From positions 310,001-374,000 of the forward strand of contig NZ_CP118485.1 of the NCBI RefSeq assembly GCF_051124815.1: a stretch of DNA of 64,000 bases. Direction: 5' to 3'. Of this stretch, positions 9,458 to 18,306 are shown piece by piece. Within the stretch, counting starts at the first letter, position 1. Each line of letters starts with the position of its first letter. The stretch is from Azospirillum sp051124815 (GTDB lineage: Bacteria; Pseudomonadota; Alphaproteobacteria; Azospirillales; Azospirillaceae). The position numbers were made by a program, and so were the translations under genes. The notes below the pieces were generated by a model. It saw only the letters and a list, made by a program, of their open reading frames with translations, searched no databases and was not told the DNA's origin.

Positions 9458-10197
9458 GCGTCCCCGTCGCCGTCCCCCTCGCCCCGCATCGGGCCGCCGA
9501 ACACCTCCGGCCATGCCGCGATCAGGGCGGAATCGACGTCCTCCATCGTCACCAGCTGGCCAAGCGCGACGATGGAGGTGACACCATGCTCGGCGATGCC
9601 GCAGGGGACGATGCCGCCGAAATGGGACAGGTCCGGCTCCACGTTCAGGGCGATGCCGTGGAAGCTGACCCAGCGGCGCACCCGCACGCCGATGGCGGCG
9701 ATCTTGTCCTCCTGGCCCTTCAGCCCGCCATAGGGCTGCTTGTCGACCCAGATGCCGACGCGGCCCTCGCGCCGCTCGCCCTTGATGTTGAAGGCGGCGA
9801 GGGTGCGGATGATCCATTCCTCCAGATCGCGGACGAAGCCGCGGATGTCGGCACCGCGCGTCTTCAGGTCCAGCATGACGTAGGCCACGCGCTGTCCCGG
9901 CCCATGATAGGTGTACTGGCCGCCGCGCCCGCTGCGGTAGACGGGGAAGCGGTCGGCCTCCAGCAGATCCTCGTCGCGCGCGCTGGTGCCGGCGGTGTAG
10001 AGCGGCGGATGCTCCAGCAGCCAGACCAGCTCCGGCGCGGTGCCGGCGCGGATCGCCTCGACGCGCGCCTCCATCTCGGCGATGGCGTCGGGGTAGGGCA
10101 CCGGCTCGTCGGAGATGCGCCACTCGATCTGCTGGGGGGCCGGCTGAGGGGCGGGCGTGTCGGGCTGACTGGCGGTGAGGCTGGTCGGGGAGGTCAT
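9454..10197 (-). CDS. lipB: Lipoyl(octanoyl) transferase LipB
   Basis: A 247-residue enzyme that moves octanoate from acyl carrier protein onto the lipoyl domains of 2-oxoacid dehydrogenases and GcvH. Conserved blocks are LLEHPPLYTAGTSA, GGQYTYHGPGQRVAY, and the active-site residues K165 (EDKIAAIG) and C199 (GIVPCGI). The N-terminal 22 residues are a Pro/Ala-rich extension, so the real start may be slightly inside. It is convergent with and overlaps the exported hypothetical by 4 bases. Confidence 0.95.
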   Translation of the reverse strand: MTSPTSLTASQPDTPAPQPAPQQIEWRISDEPVPYPDAIAEMEARVEAIRAGTAPELVWLLEHPPLYTAGTSARDEDLLEADRFPVYRSGRGGQYTYHGPGQRVAYVMLDLKTRGADIRGFVRDLEEWIIRTLAAFNIKGERREGRVGIWVDKQPYGGLKGQEDKIAAIGVRVRRWVSFHGIALNVEPDLSHFGGIVPCGIAEHGVTSIVALGQLVTMEDVDSALIAAWPEVFGGPMRGEGDGDGDA

Positions 10198-10384
10198 TCG
10201 ATCTGGTCTCTAACGATGTCGGCGGGCGGTGTGGCAGGCGGTGTCGGCGGAGCCGCCGGAGGACCGTACCGCATTTTTCTTCGCAGACGATGATTGTAAC
10301 GCTTGATCGGCCATCGGGAAGCTGATATCTACCCGCTCCACCCGATGAGGCGCGCGAGCGAGCGTCGGGGACTACCAGCCTGAT

Positions 10385-10469
10385 GCGGTCGTGGCGGAAT
10401 TGGTAGACGCGCAGCGTTGAGGTCGCTGTGGGGCAACCCGTGGAAGTTCGAGTCTTCTCGACCGCACCA
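10385..10469 (+). tRNA. tRNA-Leu (GAG)
   Basis: An 85-base class II tRNA with acceptor pairing GCGGTCG / CGACCGC, D-arm GGCGGAATTGGTAGACGC, anticodon stem CAGCG/CGCTG with loop TTGAGGT (anticodon GAG), a variable arm (GTGGGGCAACCCGT), T-loop TTCGAGT and an encoded CCA. A strong intrinsic terminator follows at 10514-10549, and an AT-rich islet begins directly after it. Confidence 0.96.
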
Positions 10470-10486
10470 CTCTCCCATGCAGATGG

Positions 10487-10553
10487 GACCATCCCGGGGA
10501 TACGGGAACACCGAAAGGCCCGCTGGTCGCAAGACCGAGCGGGCTTTTTCGTG
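10487..10553 (+). repeat. 68-bp imperfect direct repeat flanking islet, copy 1
   Basis: This block runs from GGACCATC through the terminator to CTTTTTCGT. It recurs with a few mismatches at 11645-11713 (GGACCCATACTGGGGATATGG...CTTTTTCGT). The shared 40 bases across the hairpin are identical. The two copies bracket about 1.1 kb of visibly AT-richer DNA. Confidence 0.85.
10514..10549 (+). terminator. Intrinsic terminator after tRNA-Leu (copy 1 of a direct repeat)
   Basis: Hairpin CCCGCTGGTC, loop GCAA, GACCGAGCGGG, then CTTTTT. A near-identical copy stands at 11674-11709 on the other side of the AT-rich islet. Confidence 0.88.
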
Positions 10554-10969
10554 TCAATGTTCATTGCCCAAAACGTCATGTAGCGTGGAGGGGATTAGCA
10601 GTAAGAAGCGCTGCTGGCATCCCCCACATGATTTAAAAGGACGTAGGTCGCGCTAGAAGTGACCGCTGTTTCAATAGTATCCGTAGGGCTTGCCCGACGC
10701 ATCGCGAGTTCATAAAAGGTACGCTGAATGCGCCTGACTTCTGCGACGCACTCCAAGGCGCTGGAGTGGAGTTTGCACTTTTAGTCAGAGTGCAATCATA
10801 TCTGTTTATCCCACTATTCGACCTGATAGGACACAACGCTACCGATTCTGAAGCTGGACGTCGATATGTAGGTGATGCGTTTGAAGAACGAGAGCGTGGA
10901 AATTTGCATGCACCTATGCTACTCCTATGACATCCCGATCGTTGTTCGTCCCCGAAAGAGGAAAAATCT
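10554..10969 (+). other. AT-rich islet, left part; possible decayed coding sequence
   Basis: No confident gene. One forward frame is open from 10634 to a TGA at 10928-10930 and reads sensibly near its end (VEFALLVRVQSYLFIPLFDL...), but it has no good start codon apart from an internal GTG and no ribosome site. It may be the 3' remnant of a gene. Base composition differs from the backbone on both sides. Confidence 0.35.
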
Positions 10970-11173
10970 ATGACAAAGAAAGTAATTATTGAGCACCTAA
11001 CGACTAACCATCTCATTGGGATGTTTTCTGGAAAAGTAGTTCCATCTCAAGAACACCTAGCGACAAGTCATCTTCAGCATGCGCTGCAAAAGCCATCTAG
11101 CAGCCAGCAAGGGCAGGCCGCATCGCAGCAGTTGCAAAGTAAGAGCCAAAAGAAGTCTGATAATGGAAAATAG
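10970..11173 (+). CDS. Hypothetical small protein in AT-rich islet
   Basis: A 67-residue protein (MTKKVIIEHLTTNHLIGMFSGK...) with a Gln/Ser/Lys-rich tail. GAGGAAAA lies about 8 bases before the ATG. The tail overlaps the start of the next gene by 11 bases, suggesting a two-gene unit. No family is recognised. The codon use is far from the backbone, consistent with acquisition. Confidence 0.5.
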   Translation: MTKKVIIEHLTTNHLIGMFSGKVVPSQEHLATSHLQHALQKPSSSQQGQAASQQLQSKSQKKSDNGK

Positions 11174-11594
11174 CAGCCTTTTGAGTGACGCTGCATCTTT
11201 TGCAACGATATTTGGCCTTCCGGCCGGCATAATTGCTGTAATTATCGCAATAATAACGCTAAATAGGACGAACAACCTAGGGTCTGCTAGTGCGGTTCTG
11301 GCATTTTACCAGTCTGCGTCTCAAGGCTGGGATAAGGTGATTCAGCAGCATCAAGCAGAAAAGGATGTGAAGTTTAGTGTCGGTGAACTTCTAAATACTC
11401 TGGAATTAGGAGCCTGCCTGTACCATGACCGGGTCTTTAAGGGAGAGGTGCGTGATCTTCTCAGTAAGTATATAAAAGAATGCATGAATACTATTGATGG
11501 CGTGCCTGAAATTAGGAAGATTAAGTCTGAATTAATGACCGGGGACGCCGAGACATTCAAGTTCTTGGTGAAAATGAGGTTTGGTTCCAATTAG
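11163..11594 (+). CDS. Small membrane-anchored protein, DUF4760-like
   Basis: A 143-residue protein with one N-terminal membrane segment (about residues 14-32, IFGLPAGIIAVIIAIITL) and a soluble helical C-terminal domain (SVGELLNTLELGACLYHDRVFKGEVRDLL...). The layout, one membrane anchor followed by a helical domain with an LExG.. block, recalls DUF4760 proteins found as cargo in mobile DNA, but I hold that loosely. It overlaps the preceding small gene by 11 bases. Codon use is AT-rich. Confidence 0.6.
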   Translation: MENSSLLSDAASFATIFGLPAGIIAVIIAIITLNRTNNLGSASAVLAFYQSASQGWDKVIQQHQAEKDVKFSVGELLNTLELGACLYHDRVFKGEVRDLLSKYIKECMNTIDGVPEIRKIKSELMTGDAETFKFLVKMRFGSN

Positions 11595-11644
11595 GCTTGC
11601 TCATTGCAAAGCAGTCGCAACTAGAAGAAGGTTCCTAAGTAGTT

Positions 11645-11713
11645 GGACCCATACTGGGGATATGGGAACAACGAAAGGCCCGCTGGTCGCAAGACCGAGC
11701 GGGCTTTTTCGTA
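11645..11713 (+). repeat. 68-bp imperfect direct repeat flanking islet, copy 2
   Basis: Second copy of the block at 10487-10553, again containing the complete terminator hairpin. The tRNA-Leu 3' end itself is not duplicated here, so this is not a classical tRNA attachment-site duplication. Confidence 0.85.
11674..11709 (+). terminator. Intrinsic terminator, copy 2
   Basis: The same hairpin (GCCCGCTGGTC GCAA GACCGAGCGGGC) followed by TTTTT as at 10514-10549. It lies 13 bases past the stop end of the convergent PAP2 gene and may serve the islet genes. Confidence 0.85.
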
Positions 11714-11721
11714 TTTGGGCC

Positions 11722-12435
11722 TTACCCCGCCAGCGCGTGCAGCAGCTTGGCCGCTCCCCCGCAGGCGCGGCGGACATCCTCGAACAGCACCATCATCTCG
11801 TAGATCACCAGGAAGGCGGCGCTGTAGAACCAGGGCCGCCAGCGGTCCTCGATCCAGGCGACCAGCCGGTGGATGCTGCCCATCGGCAGCAGCCGGGCGA
11901 CGGTGAAGGCGCTGAGCATGCCGATCAGGGCGCCGCCGGTGACGTCGCCCGGATAATGCAGGCCCAGATAGACCCGCGGCAGCGCGATCACCAGCGCCGC
12001 CCACAGGCAGGCCAGCAGCCCCCACAGGCGCGAGGCGCGGAGATTGGTCGCGGCCAACGCGAAGCCCAGGGCGGCATTGTCGCTGGGGAAGGAACTCCAG
12101 TTCTTCAGGGCGTCGCGGCTCTGGCCGATCGGCGGGACGAAGGGCAGGCCGGCGTCGTGCAGGGGGCGCGGCCGGGCCGGCATCACCGCTTGGATCAGGA
12201 TGGACGCCGCCACCGCCAGCACCACCGCGGCGATGGCGTCCACCACCAGCCGGCGCCCGGCCTCCGTCTCCTCCCGCCGGAACCACAGCCACCACAGGGC
12301 GGCGCTGAACAGTCCCAGCTTGATCAGATAGATGTTGGCGATCCCGCGCACCGCCATGTCCAACGCCGCGCTGTGCCCCGCGAACTGGTTCAGCCACAGC
12401 AGCAGCGACTGGTCGAGACGGTTCAGGAACTCCAC
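11722..12435 (-). CDS. PAP2 superfamily phosphatase
   Basis: A 237-residue multi-pass membrane protein with the three acid phosphatase motifs: the first ending in MPARPRP (about residue 88), SFPSDN (PSGH-type, about residue 115) and RVYLGLHYPGDV (SRxxxxxHxxxD-type, about residue 155), which supplies the catalytic histidine and aspartate. It would dephosphorylate a lipid phosphate such as phosphatidate or undecaprenyl pyrophosphate at the membrane. The second motif has D where PSGH normally has H, which is also seen in other PAP2 proteins. Stand-alone gene. Confidence 0.88.
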   Translation of the reverse strand: MEFLNRLDQSLLLWLNQFAGHSAALDMAVRGIANIYLIKLGLFSAALWWLWFRREETEAGRRLVVDAIAAVVLAVAASILIQAVMPARPRPLHDAGLPFVPPIGQSRDALKNWSSFPSDNAALGFALAATNLRASRLWGLLACLWAALVIALPRVYLGLHYPGDVTGGALIGMLSAFTVARLLPMGSIHRLVAWIEDRWRPWFYSAAFLVIYEMMVLFEDVRRACGGAAKLLHALAG

Positions 12436-12574
12436 GCACGCTCCAAAGGTAGGGGGAAGGGAGCGGCCAGTGTTGCGTTTTTATGACAGGGTGGGTCAAC
12501 GGCGCATCGGGAAGCACCTTACGGGACCGGGGGGAGCGGTTCGGGGTGCCACCCTCCCCGATTTCGGGGCGGGA

Positions 12575-12877
12575 TCATTTGAACTCGATGTAACGGTCCA
12601 GCGTGGCCCGGCGAAGGGCGCGGACGATGTGCGGGGCGGCGCCGCTGGCGACGATGTGGCCGCCGGCCTCGCGGCAGCGGTTCGCCAGGATGAACATCAT
12701 GCCGATGGCGGCGGAATCGATGAAGGTGACGAAGCGCAGGTCGATCGGGACCACCGGGCTGGCGGCGAAATCCCAGTCGCGCAGCATGTCGTGGAAGCGG
12801 GTGCCGTCTTCGTAGGTGCAGCGGCCGGACAGCAGGATGCCGTCGCGACCGCCGACGGTGGTGAAGGCATACTCCAT
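12575..12877 (-). CDS. STAS-domain protein (anti-sigma factor antagonist-like)
   Basis: A 100-residue single STAS domain: strand-rich start (MEYAFTTVGGRDGILLSGRCTYEDG), VPIDLRFVTFIDSAAIGMMF with the phospho-acceptor serine in DSAAIG, and a C-terminal helix. Such proteins act in partner-switching with HPK-type kinases. No kinase or phosphatase is nearby, so its partner is encoded elsewhere. Confidence 0.85.
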   Translation of the reverse strand: MEYAFTTVGGRDGILLSGRCTYEDGTRFHDMLRDWDFAASPVVPIDLRFVTFIDSAAIGMMFILANRCREAGGHIVASGAAPHIVRALRRATLDRYIEFK

Positions 12878-13252
12878 CGGCGCGTCCGGTCCCTTTCCCC
12901 ATCAGGCGCCGCCGCGGACGCGGCGCGAGATGCATGGGAGCATGAAGGGTCGCGGCGGTGCAAGGATATGGTGGCAAATGCGGCGGACACAGCCGCTTGA
13001 CGCCCATCCGGGCTGGACAAACCGGGACGGCGCCTCTATGTCGGGGGCGCTTCCGCCGTCACCGGTCCCGTCCCCTGGCAGGCGGTTCCCGGCACCGGCC
13101 GGAAGGCTTCCACAACCCGCAAACCCCGAACGCCGGCCCCAAGCGCCATTGGCCACCGTCCGATGTCGCTGAGCCGACACGCCGTTTCCGTGCCGTCGGC
13201 CACCCGGCTCAGGCATGTGGGGGGATTGCATCGTCGAAGGGAGGGTGCCGGC
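12878..13252. other. Divergent intergenic region before mgtE
   Basis: 375 bases between the divergent STAS gene and mgtE. I looked for an Mg2+-sensing leader and see no structure I can name. It ends with the mgtE ribosome site (GAAGGGAGG, 13239-13247). Confidence 0.4.
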
Positions 13253-14683
13253 ATGCACACCGATCCCCACACGCCGGATCTGCGCCCCGACGGCGCCGCC
13301 CACGCCCGTTCTCATCCGGGTCAGGAGGCGGAGGACGAACGGCCCTACGGCGTCGAGCCGGAGTTCGTGGAAGAGATCGTCGGCCTGCTGCGCGCCCGCG
13401 AACGCGAGGCCGTGCTGGCGCGGCTCGACGGGCTGCATGCCGCCGACATCGCCGACCTGATCGAACAGGCGGAGCCGGCCGAGCGCGCCGACCTGATCGA
13501 CCTGCTTCCCGCCGAACTGGACGGCGAGGTGCTGTCCTACCTGAACCCCGATCTCCGCGAAGCGCTGATCGAACGGTTCGAGCCGCAGGAACTGGCCGCC
13601 GCCGTCGCCGACCTCGACACCGACGACGCGGTGGAGCTGATCGAGGATCTGGACGCCGAGACCCGCGCGCAGATCCTGGCGAACCTGCCCGACGCCGAAC
13701 GGGCGCTGGTGCAGGAGAACCTGACCTACGACGAGGACAGTGCCGGCCGCATGATGCAGCGCGAGCTGGTCGCGGTGCCGGAGTTCTGGACGGTCGGCAA
13801 GACCATCGACTTCGTGCGCGCGGCGACCGACACGCTGCCGGAGGATTTCTACGACATCTTCATCGTCGACCCGATGCACCGGGTGGTGGGTGCGGTGCCG
13901 CTGTCGCGCCTGCTGCGCCAGCGCCGGGCCGTGCGTATCGCCGATCTGGTGACCGGCGAGGTCGACGCCATCCCCGCCACCATGGAGCGGGCGGAGGTGG
14001 CGAACCTGTTCCGGCAATACGCCCTGGTCTCCGCACCCGTCATCGACCCCGCCGGCCGGCTGATCGGCGTCATCACCGTCGACGACGTCGTCCGCATCAT
14101 CGACGAGGAGGCCGAGGACGACCTGCGCAAGCTGAGCGGGTCGGGCGACACCGGCGTGTTCAGCGGCATCGCCGACATCGCCCGCAGCCGCGTCGGCTGG
14201 CTGACCATCAACCTCGCCACCGCCTTCCTGGCGTCGGGCGTCATCTCGCTGTTCGAGGCCACCATCGAGCAGATCGTGGCGCTGGCGGTGCTGATGCCGA
14301 TCGTCGCCTCGATGGGCGGCAATGCCGGCACCCAGACGCTGACCGTCGTCGTCCGCGCGCTGGCGACGCACGAGCTGTCGTCGGCCAACGCGCTGCGCGT
14401 GGTAGGGAAGGAGCTGCTGGTCGGCCTCATCAACGGCGGCATCTTCGCCGTGATGGTCGGTGCCATCGCGCTGGTCTGGTTCGGCCCGCTGATCGGCGTC
14501 GTCATCGCGCTCGCCATGATCATCAATCTGGTGGTGGCGGGGCTGAGCGGTGCCCTGATCCCGCTGGGGCTGGAAAAGCTGGGGGTCGATCCGGCGGTGT
14601 CGAGCGCGGTGTTCCTGACGACGGTGACGGACGTCGTCGGGTTCCTCGCCTTCCTGGGGCTGGCGTCGGTGTTCTTGTTGTAG
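13253..14683 (+). CDS. mgtE: Magnesium transporter MgtE
   Basis: A 476-residue transporter in the normal family order: acidic N-terminal domain of HxxD repeats (LDGLHAADIADLIEQ, LEDLDAETRAQILANL), two CBS domains (about residues 170-295, TVGKTIDFVR...DIFIVDP, LVSAPVIDPAGRLIGVITVDDVV), a plug helix, then five membrane segments from about residue 315 with the family's MPIVASMGGNAGTQTLTV pore motif. ATG 13253 follows GAAGGGAGG; earlier in-frame starts have no ribosome site. The N and CBS domains act as the Mg2+ sensor that closes the channel. Confidence 0.96.
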   Translation: MHTDPHTPDLRPDGAAHARSHPGQEAEDERPYGVEPEFVEEIVGLLRAREREAVLARLDGLHAADIADLIEQAEPAERADLIDLLPAELDGEVLSYLNPDLREALIERFEPQELAAAVADLDTDDAVELIEDLDAETRAQILANLPDAERALVQENLTYDEDSAGRMMQRELVAVPEFWTVGKTIDFVRAATDTLPEDFYDIFIVDPMHRVVGAVPLSRLLRQRRAVRIADLVTGEVDAIPATMERAEVANLFRQYALVSAPVIDPAGRLIGVITVDDVVRIIDEEAEDDLRKLSGSGDTGVFSGIADIARSRVGWLTINLATAFLASGVISLFEATIEQIVALAVLMPIVASMGGNAGTQTLTVVVRALATHELSSANALRVVGKELLVGLINGGIFAVMVGAIALVWFGPLIGVVIALAMIINLVVAGLSGALIPLGLEKLGVDPAVSSAVFLTTVTDVVGFLAFLGLASVFLL

Positions 14684-14720
14684 GAGATGCGGCGGGTGGG
14701 GGCACCCGCCGCGCGCCGCC

Positions 14721-16784
14721 TCACCCCGCCCGGTCGAGCTGCTTCAGGAAGCCGATGTAGTGGTTGATGTCCTCCATGCGGCGGGCATGGTCGTTCATGT
14801 CGGACAGGCGGCCTTCGATGGCCTTCTGCGCCCCCTCGACCTCGTCGATCACCGCGTGGATGTCGGTCTGCAACTCGTGAGAGGCGGAGGCGGCCTCGTC
14901 CATGCGGGCGCTGGTGTCGTCGAGCTGGCTGCCGACGGAGCGGACGGAGGTCACCACCTGGTCGATGGCGCGGCGGGTGTCGCCCAGCGTCTGCTTGGTG
15001 TCGTTGGCCAGCTTGCGCACCTCCGCCGCCACCACGGCGAAGCCCTTGCCGGCCTCGCCGGCGCGGGCCGCCTCGATGGTGGCGTTCAGCGCCAGCAGGT
15101 TGGTCTGGCTGGCGATGCCGTCGATCACCGACAGCACCTTCTCGATGCTCTTCACCACGGTGTTCAGCTGGGTGAACTCGCGCACCAGCGCGTCCTTGCG
15201 CTCGGCATGGCCGTCGAACAGGGTGGCGTGGCGGTTCAGCGTCGCCTCGATCGCCGACATCGAGCCGCCGATGCGCGCGGCATAGCTGGCGGTCTCCTGC
15301 ACGCCGCCGGTCAGCGTCACCAGCGCGTCGAGATAGCTGTGCATCCGCTCGATCACCGCGTTACGGATGCGGCTGAGCAGTTCCAGCCGGTTGTAGCGGG
15401 TGGCGATGAAATAGCTCTGGAACCGGGCGTAATGCACCGGGAAACGGTCGACCATGTCGTCGGAGAACCCAGTGCCCGGCGGCACTTCGAAGAACATCAG
15501 CGCCGACAGGGTCTGGTTGATGTTGATGCCCAGCAGCTCGCCGAAGGTGGAGAAGCCGGCGGCGGCGAGACCGTCGAAGGCATGGACCCGCGACAGCTGG
15601 TCCGGGTTGTTCAGCCGGCGCAGGATGCAGTCGTTCAGGATGGCGCCCACCGGTCGCGGCTTGCCGCGCAGATAAGCCGCGAGGTCGTCCTCCGTCTGGC
15701 GGACGAAGTCGGTCGCCTCCACCAGACACAGCGAATCGCCGGGATTGACGTCGCAGTAGAAGCCGACCTCGTCCTTCTCGAAATCGAAGCCGGAGATGGA
15801 GCGGACGAACAGCTCCCCCTCCATCTCGATGGCGAAGGTGTTGTTGGCCAGTTTGCCCGGCAGCTCCTGCGGCTTGCAGCGCAGGGAACTGGCGAGCGCG
15901 TCGATGAAGCTGACCACCTCGAAGCTGTCGCGGTCGATCACGCTGCGCACGATGCGGCGCATCGGGTCGGCATCGACCACGGCGAAACGGGTCTGGGTCG
16001 GGCGGAAATTCTGCGACTTGAAGATGCCGTAGCGGATGCCGGGCGCCATCTTCAGGAAGATGGTCACCGCCGAATTCTCCAGCACGCGCTGGCCGTCGAA
16101 CAGATGGGTGTTGCGGAAGTCGAGCTTGCCGCCGGCCGAGCCGCCGATGAACAGGCAGGGGAAATGGCCGGAGCGGTAGACCGCCTCCATGAACCAGCTT
16201 TCGCTGGCCGACAGGCCGTCGATGAAGGTCAGCGCCACCGTGTCGTGGCTGTCGATGGCGAAGGGGACGCGGATGCGGTCGAGTTCGCCGCGGATCGCCT
16301 CCACCCTTGCGGCCACGTCGCGGGTCGGGCGGCCGGCGCGCAAATCGTCGCAATGCAGCGGCACCGTGTGGACGCTGACCCCGGCGAACAGGCGCGGGCT
16401 GAAGGATTGCAGCACCACGCTGTCCCAGCGGTCGCCGGCCTTGCGGTAGAGCGGCTGGCCTTCGGCCGCGCACAGTTCGCCCGAGGTGGAGACCAGCACC
16501 AGTTGCGTCGACGGCGGCAGGGCGGAGCGCAGCGCGCGGGAGGTGGCGGCGAAATCGACATGCGGCGACACGAAGCCGACGACCAGCGCCGGCGCACCGG
16601 CGGCGAATTTCAATCCCTCCAGCGCCGCGGCGCCGATCTGGGCGGCCGGCAGGCACAGGCTGCGGATCGGCGCTTCCGCCGGATCGGCGACCGGTGCCGC
16701 CGGCTCGGGCTTGCCAGCGGGAATGCCGACCGGAGTGCCGGAGGTGGGGGCGGTCGGGGCGTCCGAGCGGAAGAATGACAGCAT
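14721..16784 (-). CDS. Soluble FIST-domain methyl-accepting chemotaxis-type protein
   Basis: A 687-residue protein without membrane segments. Residues about 35-270 are a FIST N domain and about 280-440 a FIST C domain (small-ligand sensory modules). The C-terminal ~200 residues contain the conserved MCP signalling hairpin IDGIASQTNLLALNATIEAARAGEAGKGFAVVA. ATG at 16782-16784 is preceded by CCGAGGA; an earlier ATG at 16826 is possible. It should form a cytoplasmic signalling array with CheA/CheW, or control another output. No che genes are close. FIST ligands are thought to include amino acids, which is family knowledge and not shown here. Confidence 0.9.
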   Translation of the reverse strand: MLSFFRSDAPTAPTSGTPVGIPAGKPEPAAPVADPAEAPIRSLCLPAAQIGAAALEGLKFAAGAPALVVGFVSPHVDFAATSRALRSALPPSTQLVLVSTSGELCAAEGQPLYRKAGDRWDSVVLQSFSPRLFAGVSVHTVPLHCDDLRAGRPTRDVAARVEAIRGELDRIRVPFAIDSHDTVALTFIDGLSASESWFMEAVYRSGHFPCLFIGGSAGGKLDFRNTHLFDGQRVLENSAVTIFLKMAPGIRYGIFKSQNFRPTQTRFAVVDADPMRRIVRSVIDRDSFEVVSFIDALASSLRCKPQELPGKLANNTFAIEMEGELFVRSISGFDFEKDEVGFYCDVNPGDSLCLVEATDFVRQTEDDLAAYLRGKPRPVGAILNDCILRRLNNPDQLSRVHAFDGLAAAGFSTFGELLGININQTLSALMFFEVPPGTGFSDDMVDRFPVHYARFQSYFIATRYNRLELLSRIRNAVIERMHSYLDALVTLTGGVQETASYAARIGGSMSAIEATLNRHATLFDGHAERKDALVREFTQLNTVVKSIEKVLSVIDGIASQTNLLALNATIEAARAGEAGKGFAVVAAEVRKLANDTKQTLGDTRRAIDQVVTSVRSVGSQLDDTSARMDEAASASHELQTDIHAVIDEVEGAQKAIEGRLSDMNDHARRMEDINHYIGFLKQLDRAG

Positions 16785-17040
16785 GCTGGCGAATCCTCGG
16801 TCATCGATGGTGTTCGTTCCGCACACCGGCCGCGCCCGTTTGTTGCCGCGAGTGCCCCGGTATGGCTTATTTTGCGGATAGTTTAGCTGCCGATTGGTAG
16901 CGTTTCTTATCCGGGGAACTCCCTATCGGGCTGTGGCATGTCGCCGCATCGGTGGGAGGAGGCGTGGTTGGGCGGCGGAATTGGTGAGTGTCGATTCCGC
17001 TTGTGGGGCCAGCGAAACATTGGCATAAGGCAAGCCATAG

Positions 17041-17118
17041 GCCTGGGGTGCCGTGCGGTGGTCGCGCGGCTGAGAACACACCCATCGAACCTGTCTGGGT
17101 AATTCCAGCGAAGGGAGC
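17041..17118 (+). promoter_or_regulatory. TPP riboswitch (THI element)
   Basis: The conserved THI-box words occur in order: GGGGTGC, GGCTGAGAA, an ACCC arm, GAACCTG, TCTGGGTAAT, CCAGCGAAGGGAGC. The element ends 6 bases before the thiO start codon, and the AAGGGAG at its end is also the ribosome site. Thiamine pyrophosphate binding would therefore hide the ribosome site and stop translation. It controls the thiO-thiS-thiG unit. Confidence 0.95.
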
Positions 17119-17124
17119 CGCCGC

Positions 17125-18306
17125 ATGATCCATGCGCCAGAACCATATTCTCTTTCCGAGTGCGTCTTCGGAACCCGCCCGTCCGTCGCCGTCATCGGCG
17201 CCGGCTGCATCGGCCTTGCCATCGCCTGGAGGCTGGCATCGGCCGGCTGCCGCGTCGATCTGTTCGAGCGGGGAGAAGCCGGGCGCGGCGCCACCCATGC
17301 CGCCGGCGGCATGCTGGCCGCCTGCGTCGAAACCGAACCGGGCGAGGAAGGGCTGCTGCCGCTGACCCGCGCCTCGCAGGCGCTGTGGCCGGACTTCGCC
17401 CGCGACCTGGAAACCGCGAGCGGCATGGCCGTCGACCTGCGCAGCGAAGGCACGATGGTCATCGCGCTCAATGCCGACGATGCCGCCAAGGTCCGGTTCC
17501 TGCACGGCTTCCAGCGCGACCTCGGCCTGCCGGTGGAGTGGCTGAGCGGGGCCGAGGTGCGGCGGCGCGAACCCTTCCTGCAGCCGGGTGTCGCCGGTGC
17601 GCTGTTCTGTGCCGGCGACCATCAGGTCGACAACCGCAAGGTCGCAGCCGCCCTGCGCCGCGCCGCCGAGGCCGCCGGCGCCCTCTTGCACGAGCACTGC
17701 GGCGAGGTGGCGCTGGCGATGGAGGGCGGTCGCGCCGCTGGGGTGCGGGTTGCCGAAACCCTGCACCGGGCCGACCGGGTGGTGCTGGCCGCCGGGGCGT
17801 GGTCGGCCGGGGTGCCGGGACTGCCGCCCGCCGCCAAGCCGCCGGTGCGGCCGGTGAAGGGGCAGATGGTCTGCCTGCGGATGGACGTGCGGTTGCCGCT
17901 GCTGCGTCATGTGGTGTGGACACCGGGCACCTACCTGATCCCGCGGCTGGACGGCCGGCTGCTGATCGGCGCGACGACGGAGGAGCGCGGCTTCGACGAC
18001 CGCCTGACCGCCGGCGGGCAGTTCGCCCTGCTGGAAGGAGCGTGGCGGGCGCTGCCCGGCATCGCCGAACTGCCGATCGAGGAGGCCTGGGTCGGCTTCC
18101 GCCCCGGCAGCCGCGACGACGCGCCGATCCTGGGCGAGAGCAGCATTCCCGGCCTGATCCACGCCACCGGCCACCACCGCAACGGCATCCTGCTGACCCC
18201 GGTGACCGCCGACGGCATCGCCCGGCTGGTGCTGACCGGCGAGACCGACCCGCTGCTGCGCCCCTTCGCCGCCGACCGCTTCGTTGCGGCGGGAGCCGCC
18301 GCATGA
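17125..18306 (+). CDS. thiO: Glycine oxidase ThiO
   Basis: A 393-residue FAD-dependent amine oxidase. Dinucleotide-binding motif VAVIGAGCIGLAIAWRLASAG at about residue 23, then LFERGEAGRGATHAAGGMLAA, and the C-terminal GHHRNGILLTPVTADGIA block typical of DAO/ThiO. It oxidises glycine to the iminoacetate used in making the thiazole ring of thiamine. It lies directly behind a TPP riboswitch and overlaps thiS (ATGA). Confidence 0.95.
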   Translation: MIHAPEPYSLSECVFGTRPSVAVIGAGCIGLAIAWRLASAGCRVDLFERGEAGRGATHAAGGMLAACVETEPGEEGLLPLTRASQALWPDFARDLETASGMAVDLRSEGTMVIALNADDAAKVRFLHGFQRDLGLPVEWLSGAEVRRREPFLQPGVAGALFCAGDHQVDNRKVAAALRRAAEAAGALLHEHCGEVALAMEGGRAAGVRVAETLHRADRVVLAAGAWSAGVPGLPPAAKPPVRPVKGQMVCLRMDVRLPLLRHVVWTPGTYLIPRLDGRLLIGATTEERGFDDRLTAGGQFALLEGAWRALPGIAELPIEEAWVGFRPGSRDDAPILGESSIPGLIHATGHHRNGILLTPVTADGIARLVLTGETDPLLRPFAADRFVAAGAAA

